This document shows, piece after piece, positions 1 through 11,527 of a stretch of DNA of 64,000 bases. The stretch comes from Sinonovacula constricta. Lineage: Eukaryota; Mollusca; Bivalvia; Cardiida; Solecurtidae. Under the pieces are notes generated by a model, which saw only the letters and a program-made list of their open reading frames with translations, searched no databases and was not told the origin of the DNA. The number at the start of each line of letters is the position of its first letter. Within the stretch, counting starts at the first letter, position 1. Both the position numbers and the translations under genes were made by a program. The stretch lies in the NCBI GenBank assembly GCA_007844125.1, contig CM017569.1, forward strand, positions 10,735,686 through 10,799,685, given 5' to 3'.

Positions 1-1150
1 GTTTAATTCTAAGTTGTGTAGAACACAGCTCCAGTAGTGTTTTTTAATGACATAGCATACATTTATATACAAACTTATCTAATCCTCAGTCTGCACCATG
101 TCTGAATAATTACTCAGTACTTATTTCTGATATTGTCAGACAATCAGACAACTTCCAGTAAGATTTGACTGATCTGAATCTTACATTTTTCCACTCCTGT
201 TTAAATTTTATTTCATCAAAGTTAAATTGCTTATTCAGACAAGGCATGTGTGTTTATAACCTTATTATTATGGCACATAGTCTTTATATGTCAGCTGTAT
301 AAAGCACAGCATGTGTAGTGTTCAGTGCCTGGACATGACAAATATACAGCTCTAATTGTACAATCATGCATGGTGTTAAATTGCTCTATTTTATTCTAGT
401 CCAGGCATACCGGTAGAAAACAATGGATGACTGCAAGAATGGCTAGGGACATTAAACCTCCAACCCAAACATGATTAGATACAAATGTATAGAAATAACA
501 TGCTATGTCAGCCAACATAATTATCTAGACAGCTCAGACATTAAGGTAGAGCAAACGTAATGCTGCACCTCTAGTTGAAGAGTATCAAAATTAGGACTGA
601 AATGCTTCAAAATTTGTGTTCATATTTTGGGTATGGAAATCATGGTCAACTTTTTTTCTTCCCACTTTTACACCATCATTTCTGCATCATTTTCACAGTT
701 TTTAATTTTTATTTTGTAAATGAATTTTAATTGTATGATTTATTCTTTATTTGATTACAAATTCTTAACCTGGTATATTCAAAATCAAAACCATTTTATG
801 AAATTATTGTATATTTTGCAGCATCAACCAAAATACTTTTCCTACAGTAGGTATACAAACAGGCAGGCATTTTGTGCAATTCTGAAATTAATTGTTTGGT
901 TATCAAGAGCTTGTTAAAAAAATAGGAAAATTAGTCTTAAACATGTTGGGTTTGTAAACAATTATTTACATATTTTGAATAGTTTAAGCCAAACCAATCA
1001 AGTAACATGTTTCTGTATATTTTCTGTTATATTTGCTTGACATTACTTTTCTATGTTATGTAATTGCATTTTTGTTTAGATAAAATTTGATGTATAAAAA
1101 TGTATAAATCTGATTTCTATACCTTGTATAACCATAACCTGTTAATTTTT
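1..1150. other. AT-rich non-coding stretch
   Basis: No exon, array or recognisable element was found. The 65-codon ORF at 720-917 has no coding character. The sequence is upstream of, or intronic to, the gene on the right. Confidence 0.5.
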
Positions 1151-1154
1151 TAAC

Positions 1155-1392
1155 AGGGGCACCCGTGGCATAGTGGTAAAGTCACCAATTTGTAATTCCT
1201 CTGATCTCTAAGCCGCTCACCGTGTCGGTTTAACGTTTATTCAAGGCAAAGGACTTCCAGCTGACCTGCGGCACATTGGCAGTTCTTCTCAAACAATTGT
1301 CTGGGGTTCTCCTCCACCAAAAAAGCTGGATGCCACTATAATGATCAAAATTGGTCACTGCACTGTAAAACTAAAACTAAGTTTGGGGTTGG
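1155..1392 (+). mobile_element. SINE, family III (tRNA-like head ggcacccgtggcatagtgg)
   Basis: The head carries an A-box-like tggcatagtggtaaag. It is followed by a body with ttccagctgacctg, tctggggttctcctccaccaaa and gctggatgccactataatg. The same body recurs at 3.7, 22.6, 41.0 (minus), 43.1 and 55.5 kb, so this is a dispersed retroposon. The B box is degenerate. Confidence 0.6.
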
Positions 1393-1399
1393 TGTATAC

Positions 1400-2835
1400 T
1401 GTCTAGTTGTGGACACAATACTTTCCGAGCTTCTTCTCCTTTTGTTGTCAATGATTCTGAAACTTCACAGTAGTCTTAAGAACCATAGCAACCTGTGCAC
1501 CTGCTATTGCTGTGATGATCCGAAAAAAATAGCTGGAGTTATTGCTCCTGTTTATCTTATTTCATACATTGATGTAAGAGGTATTGTACAAACAGGGAGC
1601 AGGGTAGGGGTATTTGTTAGCCCTTGGCCTATCGTTCAAGTTTGGTCAATTTGTTTACCACTAATTAGAAATGTTGCAGTTTCTAAATGAGTCTGAAATG
1701 GTTGCTTTGTCAAAAGGCCTGCCCTGATATTTTGATGCTGGGTAATATGCATACTGTATTTAGAGTTATTTGGTTATCCTTACTTTTCCATTCACCTGAC
1801 TTATTGTCGAGCCAATCCCTTGTTCTGGTTGTACATGCTAAATTAGCAATGCAATCTTGCATTTGTTTTATAAAAAAAATGACTGACCATTCAATTTAAA
1901 TAAATAGTTCTTTTTAATTAATATTCATTTTGAAAAAGAAAAATCTTTTAAATACATGAACGATCACAATTAATAGATATTGAGTCTATCATGTTATCTA
2001 CTAGGTAATGTATATATTGGCTAAAATAAGGCTACTCTACTAGCTTTACTTTTTTCCTGTTGCTCAATGCTTTATTTTTTTAATTTATTTTGTTACATCA
2101 CACCAACATAGCTTATGGTCAAATTGGCAACATCCAGCTAATTATTGCTGGAGTGATTACAGTGTTACTTCTTTACACAGGAATCTTCAAAGAACATGAA
2201 CATTGGATTCTATGTGATAAATAAGAATGAGATTTCTAGTAACTGAAATGTCAATCTCCATTATCACCTATATTGATATGCCTTTTCTCTATTATCTAAC
2301 TGATGAATTATCCATCAGGAGATCTGTTATTTATAAGATGCTCTCTTCAGAACTAATACAGACAGATACAATATCAATATTCTGTAGCTTAGCTTAATAA
2401 TTTATGACAGTAAAGTAAGCCATAATTCTGTTTTATAAACATGGTGCAACTACTTGTTTTCCATTACTTATTTTATATTGTAACTAATTTTATCGTAGTT
2501 AAGTATGAAGACCACATTAGTGTAGATAATACACAATTAAAACAAATTAAATAGATTTGTATTTGTTTTTCTAGTGAAAGTTCAGGTTTTGTTATATGTT
2601 CATTCATAGCCTGCTATGTACAAATTAAAGCTTGAACTCTTCTCCAAACAATTATCAACAAAATGTTCAGGGAGATGTAGACTATTTTAAGCATCTATTT
2701 GTTGATCCTTTTGATAAATCAGTGTTGTCCACATCTTTATCAATATATATTGCATTGACACAACCTTATTGTATGGCCATAATTGCACTGTTTCAATTGA
2801 TACCAAAAACAATATAAAAAATGTTTTTTTAGCTC
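1400..2835. other. AT-rich non-coding stretch
   Basis: Overlapping short ORFs at 1409-1690 and 1687-1899 look like chance. No repeat structure was recognised. Confidence 0.45.
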
Positions 2836-2842
2836 ACCTGAG

Positions 2843-3400
2843 CATAGGGGTGTAACGATATGCTACCCTCACGATACAATACGTATTGCAATATATACCT
2901 CACGATAAAATATGTATCGTGATACATAATATTTTGGAACTGATGATACTTTTTTGCTCATGTAGGTACACTATTACACCATGCCTTATATCAAACAATA
3001 TGTTAGCATAGCTATTTACTGAAACTACGATCTTGCAAGTCTATTAGTCAATTAGCAGAATGTATGACATAAAAGGTTATCCACACATTAAATGATTTAA
3101 CTAGTAAAATAACCCTAAACTTTAAAATGTTAGGTCTTAAAAATAAAATGTAATATAATATTTCTCATCTTTGTGTCCATCACAAATAAAAATACAACAA
3201 TTTGGTACACTATAAAAGAAAAACAAGATAAAGTTTAATAACAATATGAAGTGTCAACACAGTCAGCTAGCAAGTAGTTAGTGCTTTTATGAAACATCAG
3301 AGAAATAATGGCAGCAGGTTGTTACTAGGGCTCCATGTTGGTCAGAATCATCGATATGATATGTGTATCAATAAAAAAATGATCAATATATCATGTATTT
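2843..3400. mobile_element. Possible hAT-like non-autonomous DNA element remnant
   Basis: It starts with aggggtgtaacgatatgc followed by alternating cacgatac / gtatcgtgat motifs. Near the right side there is another cluster of catcgatatgat / gatcaatatatcatg motifs. Elements with an AGGGGTGTAACGATA-type end and CGATA-rich subterminal sequence are typical of hAT-derived MITEs in animals. The right terminal repeat was not resolved, so the borders are approximate. Confidence 0.35.
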
Positions 3401-3689
3401 GAACATACATGTAATGCTCATTATTGTTTTTCTTGTGTTATTAATCAACTGTTGAAAGTAGTATAATATAATCATCTAATACCTTAAGTCTTGTTTGTAT
3501 TAGATTCAGCCATATTTAGGTTTGTGTAGCAGAGGTTACTGTCCTCTGTAAGTCATATGCTGTGTAGGGATTGATATATTGATTGCACTGGTTTGCATTT
3601 TCTTTTGCGGAACTTGTTGTTACCCAAAGTGGTAAAACAAAGGTAAGGTCCTCAAACAAGACTTTATATAAAGACTCATCAAAAGAAGA

Positions 3690-3870
3690 ATTCTACTAGA
3701 GTACTGGCTCGACTGAGGAAGAACTTTTATGTGGGGATATCTTCCAGCTGACCTGAGGTGCGCCAGTGGTTCTACCCAGGCACCTGTTTAGGGGTTTTCT
3801 TCCACCAGGTATTTGTTGGACGACACTAATAGAACCACAGTGATGTAATAAACAAACATGTAAAACAAAC
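3690..3870 (+). mobile_element. SINE family III tail fragment
   Basis: The fragment shares ttccagctgacctgaggtg, gccagtggttctacccagg and ggggttttcttccacca with the copy at 1155. The tRNA-like head is missing, as expected of 5' truncation. Confidence 0.5.
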
Positions 3871-4108
3871 TACTGAGTTAGGCCTTCCCCTTGCTAAGCA
3901 TGTTAATGACCCATGCTTATTCTTTACGTTATATTATGTCACAACTACTTCAGACAAAGGCAGCATAGATATAATAGCAGACACTGGGCAAAAACAAGTT
4001 GACTGATCTTTATCTACATGTTTGGATAGTCCTGATCAATTGTACTTTGAAGGCAGGTGAAAATAATAATTTGTCCTTCACAACCTGTCCATATTTTTTT
4101 TGCTCTAG

Positions 4109-4200
4109 GCATGCTAAGCATAAATTGATCATGCTTAGACAAATAGTGTAGATCCAGATCATCCATTGCTAGCTATATGTCTGGCCTTCTTTGCATGTAG
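4109..4200 (+). mobile_element. Palindromic element copy, type B (left half)
   Basis: It reads atgctaagcataaattgatc, then atgcttagacaaatagtg and tagatccagatcatcc, matching the outer and inner left arm of the dispersed fold-back element. The right side has diverged. Confidence 0.6.
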
Positions 4201-4712
4201 ATGTAGGAAGATGAAATGTAATGTAGGAACACATTATTAGTATGGTTTATTTACAATCTGCTGCATAACAAGGTTTGAAAACAAGTTCTTTTCCACCTTG
4301 CCCATGAAAATAGTATTTTTTTATTTTTAATGTATATTTTTGGAAAGCATACAAAAATGGTCACTACTTGGTCAGGCAAGGACATTATCCTCTGTCTGGA
4401 GTCCTGGGCCAATAAAATGGTATTGACCAACTTCTTTTGGCCTTAACATAAACAAGCTTACTACAAAAATAGTTCTCATTAATCCTCCGTAGTTTTATAA
4501 TAAGTCTCCATGATCCTTAGTGTGCCTTATTCTTAAACAAGGGAAAATGTTGGAAAGCTTTTTATACAACTGAAATCAAAGTAAAAAAAGAACTTGGATA
4601 ATACAAAGTAATATTGATACTCTAACTTACTCTATTCACGTGTGCAAGCGGCAGGGTGGTTATTAGTTTCATACACTGTTTAACACTCGGTACTGTAAAG
4701 GCCATGTGTAAG

Positions 4713-4985
4713 TACTGGCCACAATAGCTCAAGTTGAAGAGCGTCTGCTTGCGGATCAGGAGATCACAGATTCAAACCCCAGCCAGGTCAAACTGGTCTT
4801 AAAAAGACTTTAAAGTTGGTTGTAGTGGCTTTCCTCCTAAAGCTCGGGGCTAAGGGGACAGCCTGACTCGTCGGTGTCAGTATAATGGGCTGGCCAGGTT
4901 CAGTCCCTGGGCACCTCATAAATGCCCCTGTGCTGTAATGATAGAAATGTCACTGCACAGTATTGGCAAAAATCCCAATCCAATG
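4713..4985 (+). mobile_element. SINE, family I (tRNA-Cys-like head)
   Basis: The head has an A-box-like tagctcaagttgaagagcg and a B-box-like gattcaaacccc. The body has actttaaagttggt, ggctaaggggacagcctgac, gtgtcagtataatgg and cccctgtgctgtaatgatag, and the copy ends in a ccaatcc motif. Full or partial copies recur at 6.04, 7.72 and 62.92 kb. Confidence 0.8.
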
Positions 4986-5234
4986 TGTTAGTTAAGATGT
5001 TTTCTATTGTGGAAGCTGTCCTTAGATATTTATCCTCTTGATTAAAAAAACACTTCATCCAATTCATTTTTTTTTAGTTTTGAAAGAACATCTTTTGACA
5101 TTATGTACATGGTACAAAATTCAGATGGTAAACTCATGTTTTGAAGATACAATAAATATCATGAATCCAATTATTGTCGAAATATTTTCTTTTCTTTTAA
5201 AAATTTGAATGTAAACTGTATATTTTAATTGTAC

Positions 5235-5305
5235 CAGACCCTTGGACAGTTTTGTTCACTGTTTATTTGAATTGTACCAGACCCATGGACAGTTTTGTAT
5301 GTGAG
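5235..5305. repeat. Two-copy direct repeat (about 45-50 bp)
   Basis: The stretch gtaccagacccttggacag is repeated as gtaccagacccatggacag, each followed by ttttgt and joined by tttatttgaatt. Confidence 0.6.
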
Positions 5306-5589
5306 AGTCCAAAAAGAATGTTATAAGTTATGAGTGTATTTGTGACTGACTAAAAGCATGCTAGTTGGGATGAGGAGGGTCATGTTCAGGTGTTCAGGTT
5401 AGTAGTTCAAGCTCCATGAGCATGCCAGGTCAAGTCTATGTTCTACATGCTTGTTCAGATTGAATTGCTCTCCATGTACTAGTAACATTTTGACAAAATA
5501 TCAGAAATCATTCACAGTCATTTTGAGTTATCATGTTTAAGAGTGTTAGAACTCATTTACATGTCATGTCAAGTTACAATGTTAAAATT

Positions 5590-5910
5590 TATAAGTAATG
5601 TATAAATGATGCTGGTGTGCACGTGAGTAATGTAAAAATGATGCTGGTGTGCACGTAAGTAATGTATAAATGATGCTAGTGTGCACGTAAGTAATGTAAA
5701 AAATGATGTTGATGTGCTCGTAAGTAATGTATAAATGATGGTGATGTGCATATTAGTAATGTATAAATAATGCTGATGTGCATGAAAGTAATGTAAAAAT
5801 GATGCTGGTGTGCACGTAAGTAATGTATAAATGATGTTGATGTGCACATCAGTAATGCATATAAATGATGCTGGTGTTCAAGTAAGTAATGCATAAATGA
5901 TGCTTGTGTG
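5590..5910. repeat. Minisatellite, 32-bp unit, about 10 copies
   Basis: Unit starts agtaatgtataaatgatgc and continues tggtgtgcacgta. Measured starts at 5594, 5626 and 5658 give a 32-bp period. The minus strand stays open for about 90 codons because the unit carries few stops; this is not a gene. Confidence 0.85.
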
Positions 5911-6036
5911 AATGTTGCTGACTTGAGACTTCTATGCACCTCACTGTATGGCTTCATTTAAGGAGAGAACTTTCATGTAGGTATGCCTTCCAACTTGCTC
6001 CTGGTAGTCTTATCTGTCCTTTCTTATATTTTTCTT

Positions 6037-6300
6037 ACAATTGGTAGAGTGTCGGCTTGCAAATTAGGAGGTCGTGGGTTTCAACCCTGGCCAGGTTAAA
6101 CTAAACACTTTAAAGTTGGTAGTAGTGGCTTCCCTCCTATTGCCCTGGGCTAAAGGGACAGCATTAAGCCTAAATTGTTGTGTCAGTATAATGGACGGTC
6201 AGGTTCAGTCGCTGGGCACCTCAAAAGTGCCCCTGTGCTATAACATAGAAATGTCACTGCACAGTTCTGGCAAAAATGCTGGCAAATCCCAATCCCTATT
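6037..6300 (+). mobile_element. SINE, family I, 5'-truncated
   Basis: It begins inside the tRNA-like head (attggtagagtgtcggcttg), keeps the B-box region gggtttcaaccctgg and the full body, and ends aatcccaatccc. The 100-codon ORF at 6074-6376 lies on this element and is not a gene. Confidence 0.8.
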
Positions 6301-6351
6301 GTTCTTGCTTCTTTTCTACACATGCACAAAAAAAAAAGAAAAAGAGAAACA

Positions 6352-6640
6352 CTGGACCTGGAAGCGCAATCGGTAGAGCGTCGGCTCCAGGTACAGGAGG
6401 CCCATTAAAAATGGTAGTGGTATAGTGCCCAATGCTTACTCTCAAGCAAATATAAGGGTAAATCCACAACTGGTTGGCCTGCTGTCAGGATAATGCGACT
6501 TGGTGTGGTACCATGCCAGGTGTTCACAGCATGCTTTACACACTGAAGGCCGCACTATATCTGTCTTAAGTGAACACTGTCTCCAGATAACTAAAATACT
6601 GTTGGTGGGCTGATAAACTCAATATTATAACTATAACATA
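6352..6640 (+). mobile_element. SINE, family II (head ggacctgg-agcgcaatcggtagagcg)
   Basis: The tRNA-like A box (aatcggtagagcgtcggctcc) is followed by a body with gcaaatataagggta, ccacaactggttggcc, gtcaggataatg, atgccaggtgttcac and cactgtctccagataa. Other copies are at 34.45 (minus), 36.50 and 63.19 kb. The B-box segment appears deleted in this copy. Confidence 0.75.
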
Positions 6641-7115
6641 AAATAAAAGTTTAAACAAATTCATCATTGAAACAGAGTCTTGTTTTATGCATTTCTTTGT
6701 TTTAAAAGCTTGTTAAAAACAGCATATTTCACACCAAGAAACAAACCTTGTAAATAATGATGGATTACATGCTTTGGACTTTACAGTTTTTTAGAACCTC
6801 AAGATATCTGAGTACAAAAAGACAAGAAACAGAAAGTGAAAAAAAAAAAAAATGATAAACATGTGTAAGTCACTGCTACACATATTATTACTTATTCTTT
6901 TTGACATCTGTGTTATGTGAACTTTGTTAAGCATATGAATTTTATTAGTTTCTGTTCTATTGTATTAAATTCCTTTGTTCTCTTTCCAATTGGAACTCCT
7001 TGGCTTATTCTGTCTTCCGTATGATCATCTTTCTGATATATCTGGTGCATTGATACTTCTAAAATAAAAACTTCATTTGCCTGAAAATGTTATTCCTAAA
7101 ATGTAATTCCTACAG
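6641..7115. other. AT-rich non-coding stretch before the candidate upstream exons
   Basis: A poly-A run lies at about 6840-6852. No exon or repeat was recognised. Confidence 0.4.
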
Positions 7116-7348
7116 AAATTCACAAAGTCAGTTAAAGATGGATAATATTACTGGACGAGGGATACAGTGTCCGTTTGCAGGGACACCGGGACTGGGTGAA
7201 GTACTTTATCTTCACAGGATGCTATTACAGTGAACCATAGTCATACTTTATTGTCACAAGCAAAACTCAAACCAGACAATGTTTATCTGACCTATATATA
7301 AAAATCAAGCATGATATAAAATGATGTATTTTTTTGGTTTTTTTTCAG

Positions 7349-7446
7349 AAGCAAACCGAGACTCCCTCTCAGGCCAGTCTCAGATGAGGCAGCACGCTAC
7401 CTACTACAGTGCCGGAATTGTTGCTGATGAGGTCGCTGTGCACAAG
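7349..7446 (+). CDS. Probable upstream exon of the RNF38/44-like transcript (5' UTR or alternative N-terminus)
   Basis: Seen: a T-rich tract ending in ttttcag precedes the exon, and a good donor (AAG|gtcagt) follows it. Of the three frames, only the one with codons starting at 7351 is open throughout (32 codons, ending at a complete codon, phase 0). It contains an ATG at 7384 and reads MRQHATYYSAGIVADEVAVHK from there. The G+C content is above that of the flanks. Inference: this is a spliced exon of the + strand gene whose next recognised exon is at about 44.95 kb. If it joins the acceptor at 44952, the frame stops after five codons (TAA at 44968), so it would be 5' UTR with a short upstream ORF. 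If it joins the weak AG at 44987-44988, the frame stays open in phase 0. I recognise no domain in the peptide, and it could belong to another gene. Confidence 0.45.
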
Positions 7447-7544
7447 GTCAGTTCATCGTTTAATGATTATTATGCCTTAACTTGCTGAGAATGGGTAAAC
7501 TTAACTTTAAAACTTATTTGTCGTACCTATTTCTGACTTGTTAC

Positions 7545-7640
7545 AGATTGGTCAGATCAATGCAAATAGTGTAGAACTAGATCTCCCAGCTCAGCTTGAA
7601 GGAGTCTGCACTATCTGCTGGCAAGTAGCTAGTTATAGGT
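7545..7640 (+). mobile_element. Palindromic element copy, type B
   Basis: It contains gcaaatagtgtagaactag near the left and gtctgcactatctgctgg near the right, which is the inverted arm pair of the dispersed fold-back element. It lies 100 bp after the exon at 7349-7446. Confidence 0.6.
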
Positions 7641-7719
7641 AAATTTACTTTAGTAAGCAGTTGTCAACCAATAGGTAAGGAGGATATAACAACAAATGAA
7701 GCAAAATCAAGGTTAAGTA

Positions 7720-7996
7720 CCGGCCACATTAGCTCAGTTGGTAGAGCGTCAGCTTGCAGATCGGGAGGTCGTGGGTTCAAACCCCGGCCGGGTCAAACCA
7801 AAGACTTTAAAGTTGGTAATAGTGGCTTCCCCCCTAACGCCCGGGGCTTAGGGGACAGCCTGACTTGTTGGTGTCAGTATAATGGACTGGCTGGGTTCAG
7901 TCCCTGGGCACCTTATAAGTGCCCCTGCGCTGTACTGATAGAAATGTTGCTGCGCAGTATCGGTAAAAATGCCAGCTAATCCCATCCCATCCCAAG
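7720..7996 (+). mobile_element. SINE, family I, best-preserved copy (tRNA-Cys-like head)
   Basis: The head has a clear A box (tagctcagttggtagagcg) and B box (gggttcaaacccc). The anticodon-loop position reads ttgcaga (GCA, Cys-like), but the anticodon and acceptor stems do not pair well, so this is a SINE promoter and not a functional tRNA. The body matches the copies at 4713, 6037 and 62918, and the end is a cccatcccatccc tail. Confidence 0.85.
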
Positions 7997-7999
7997 GTT

Positions 8000-10115
8000 T
8001 AGTTTCCATCCTTATAAATCAGGACTCAATTGTATAACTTACCTTTTCTCACTACATCTGTATGTTACCCTAAAATTTAAGGTAAATATTTATATATCAT
8101 TATCATCTATCTGTATTGTTTGCCCTTTTTTTGAATCTGATGAACCATTATAAGTATAGTATTAGAAAATTTTATTATCAAATAAAGGTCTCATTAGCTG
8201 ATTGTTGAAGATGATTTCAAAAGATAATGAAGGATTTTGGTGATAGCATAAGAATATGTTTTTACTTTTCTTAAATAAGGTATGGTCTTGAAATGTCAGG
8301 ATTACAAACATTTTCAACACAATATCAAACAGCTTAGGCAGGTAAAGCTTGGGTATCAAGATTTGCTTTTGAGTGAGTTGTGAAACATGAAATAACTTCT
8401 CAAAGTAATATTAACTGAGGTTGTAATAATACAAAATGTAAGGGTAATGTTGGATGATTTTTATTATGTCTGAGACTGAAAACTAGTTTCTTGGCAGACT
8501 GTAATCTGCTTCCATTAAACAATAGTGTTTTATTAGAGAATGTGCATTTGTTTCAGACTTAAAAATAGTATATCATCCAGTCACAATAAAGTTCACTGTT
8601 ATATGTTACAAATTAATGGATTATTCAATTATGATACATTTAATGTATATGAATTAATTACTGCGCACATTATATTTTAAAACTTAATTGAAAAGTGTTA
8701 AAGGAAAAGACAATAAATATAGTATGTAACATTTAGGAGGAGAGTGTGATAAGTACTGTCTGATATACATGTAATAATTTCCCCTGTAGGTATGAATAGA
8801 AAAGGTAATGGTTGCATGGTGCACAGTATGCGAGGGAGATTTCACATGCACGTTTATGATACATAAATTCGCCTCGGGACATGGTCACAGTATTTCTAAA
8901 CCTCCTTTGTTCTTCCTGCCCTGTGGGTAGTGCTAACAACCAGGTTTTTAGAATGACTTAAATGGACAAGTAGCTTAGGCATTGTGTAACTAAGTGCTAA
9001 ATACTGGGATAGTCTGAGCTCTTTGTGCCATAGTTGTGACCTGTTAAGCTGGAATCATTCAGTTATATTAGAGATTCTGCATCAGCTGTCGATAGTTATG
9101 ATAATATTGATAATAATAGTAGAAATAATTAGAAGAAGGCAAATAACTTATAATTAGTTTTACAAAATGTAATTTTTGTAATCTTTTTAGTTTTTCTACC
9201 TTTTTCTTATAAGTTTATGATATATCTTGCAGTGTTGTTCACATTTTCTTATATGTTATGATATTTCTTGCAGTGTTCACTTTTTCTGATTGTAGTTACT
9301 TGAATTTAGTTATAGTGAATACTTACAACTATGATATTTGTCTGTTTTGCACGATTCTTAATATAAAAACTATGGTATATCACATTGGTATTAACAGTTA
9401 CCATTATACAATCTTATTTCATAAAGTTACTGTGGGATTCTGTTTTTTATTTTTTTGTTTTAGCTAAAAAAAATGCATTTATTTATAGGATTTCTGAGTC
9501 ATTCCTTGTAGTTTGACCTCGCTTGTTTTTACTTGGATTTATCATGACATGTGTTATGTATATGTACAGTGAGTCATTGGTATTTAATTAAACGTTGCTT
9601 GAGTTTCTGTACTTGCATAAATAACTGAATTGACAAGCTTTAAGCTTAATATTGTATCCCCTTTGTCGGGATTAATGAAGTGGGAATGAATAATGTTTGA
9701 TAATATCTGATGATCTACAGACAAATATTATGAAAACAGTTCAGCCCAGGATTAAAGCAGAAGATTTTGTCAACAATTAGGGATATTTGATGGCATGTGT
9801 AACTAACAGATTGGCACACTGGCTTTAGAAATTTCTGAAAACACCAATATGGTGTCTTAACAGTCTTTATACTGCAGTAGTGTCCTTGTATAGTAGAAAT
9901 CTATAGACACTGCCAATAGCCAACTTGTAACTCCATGGCTTATGTCACATTACAGGGCCACCTTAATAGCATTAGGGCATATTCATATGCTCATAGGTCA
10001 TGACATGTGCATCCATACATGCCCGTCAGTGTTGGCTAGTCAGAAATCATTTGACCTACGACCAGAAAACATGTAGATCTGCTTTTACCATACCTTTTTA
10101 GCAAACCTTAGCACA
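8000..10115. other. AT-rich non-coding stretch
   Basis: A short direct repeat lies at about 9205-9275 (ttatgatat-tcttgcagtgtt, twice). Small ORFs (8162-8359 minus, 8733-8939 minus, 9258-9467 plus) have no recognisable content. No other repeat structure was seen. Confidence 0.45.
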
Positions 10116-10119
10116 ACGT

Positions 10120-10800
10120 GCACATGGTGAGCTTTTCTTATACCCCTTTGTCCTTCATGTAGCATGCTGTGCCAACAATTTGCTTCTGAATACACTAGAG
10201 GCTTCAGGTTTTATCCAATATTCACCAAAATTGGTTAAGAATCTTTGTCTGCATAAAATTTTGGATGACTCTGTAACTGGTTCACATGGGGTCAAAAACT
10301 ATTTCACTAGTAAAATTATGGAAGAAACCTTGTGAGCACACTAGAGGCCACAAACTTGGCCAGATTGTTTCCTTGCATGAAATATTAGATGAGTTCATAT
10401 CAGGGTCACATGAGGTCAAAAAGTAGGTCACTGGGTCAAAACTTAGAAAAACTAGCACACTAGAGGCCATATTTATTTCCCATTCCTCACCAAACTTGGC
10501 CAGAATGTTTGCGTACCTGAAATCTTGGATGAGCTCATAACTGGATCACGTGGGATTAAGAAATAAGTCACTAGGTCAAATTTTAGAAAACCTTGTGAAC
10601 ATTGCCATCTCTTCTCCAAACTGTGTTAAAATGTTTGCCTGCATGAAAAAATGTTTGCCTGCATGAAAAAATGTTTGCCTGCATGAAATCTTAAAGTGAG
10701 TTTGGAACTGGGTCACATGTGTTAAAAAGTAGGCAACAGGGTCAAATCCTAGAAAATGTTGTGATTACCACAGAGGCCTCACTAATGTTGTTATTAAGCA
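10120..10800. repeat. Cluster of roughly 120-150-bp diverged repeats (ggtcacatggggtcaaaaa type)
   Basis: Recurrent blocks are cacactagaggcca, ccaaacttggccag, atgtttgcctgcatgaaat, ttggatgagttcata and ggtcacatggggtcaaaaa. A second cluster is at 13.44-14.24 kb. Repeats of this wording are common in bivalve genomes as I recall them; no search was run. Confidence 0.7.
10628..10687. repeat. Triplicated 20-mer inside the 150-bp repeat
   Basis: The sequence atgtttgcctgcatgaaaaa occurs three times in direct succession, the last copy flowing into the normal repeat (gcatgaaatctt). Confidence 0.85.
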
Positions 10801-10860
10801 GTATAAAATCTTGGTTGTTTACTAACTCTGTATAAAGTTAACAATGATTTATCACTTACA

Positions 10861-10977
10861 ACTCAGCAGCAGATAGTGCAAATCCTGACCAAATGGCTCA
10901 CAACAAGAGCTGGCTGATCTGGATCCACACTATTTGCCTAGATAGGATTATTCATGCATAGCAGGGTAAAAGTTAAA
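10861..10977 (+). mobile_element. Palindromic element copy, type A
   Basis: The left arm reads gcagatagtgcaaatcctg and the right arm ggctgatctggatccacac then tatttgcctag, followed by the tail attcatgcatagcaggg and aaaagttaa. Confidence 0.75.
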
Positions 10978-11501
10978 AAACAGCTCACAAGTCATACTTT
11001 ATGACATATAAAACGTTGTCATGTGGTCTTTGAATGTAGGTTTGAGGGCATTCTCACGATTATCAGGCTCATATTTGCACTTTGCCTACTTGACTGATGG
11101 CAGCAAGACTGTAAGTAGCCAACTAGACTCGGGTGTCACTGATATTGCCTCATCTATGGTGTACAAAGGGGGTCAAATTTTCAGTGTATAAGGATAATTA
11201 TACAAGTATCTGTCCTTTACCAGTATTAGCTTGACCACACCATATTCAGGGCCATAGTTGTTTCCTTGCAATGCATATAAAAAAAACAAGATATTTTTCA
11301 GTAGGAGGGGAGTGGTTTATCTTAATTTGAACTATGTCTTAATGATCATTTCTCTTTGTTTTTTAAACAATGTCCCAATGATCATTTGTCTTTGTTTTTT
11401 AAATATAAGTGTATGCTGGTGTTCATTCTTCTGTGGTCTTGATAAAATAAACAAAGATACATTACTCATACGTTTTCTAAATGCAATCACAAAACCTTGG
11501 T

Positions 11502-11527
11502 CATACACACACACACACACACACACA
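11502..11527. repeat. (CA)n microsatellite
   Basis: About 12 CA dinucleotides in a row. Confidence 0.9.

Noticed and set aside
6074..6376. 100-codon ORF
   Set aside because: It lies on a family I SINE and runs into its A-rich end.
7720..7797. tRNA gene (Cys-like)
   Set aside because: The A and B boxes are good but the acceptor and anticodon stems do not pair, and the sequence continues into a SINE body seen at other sites.
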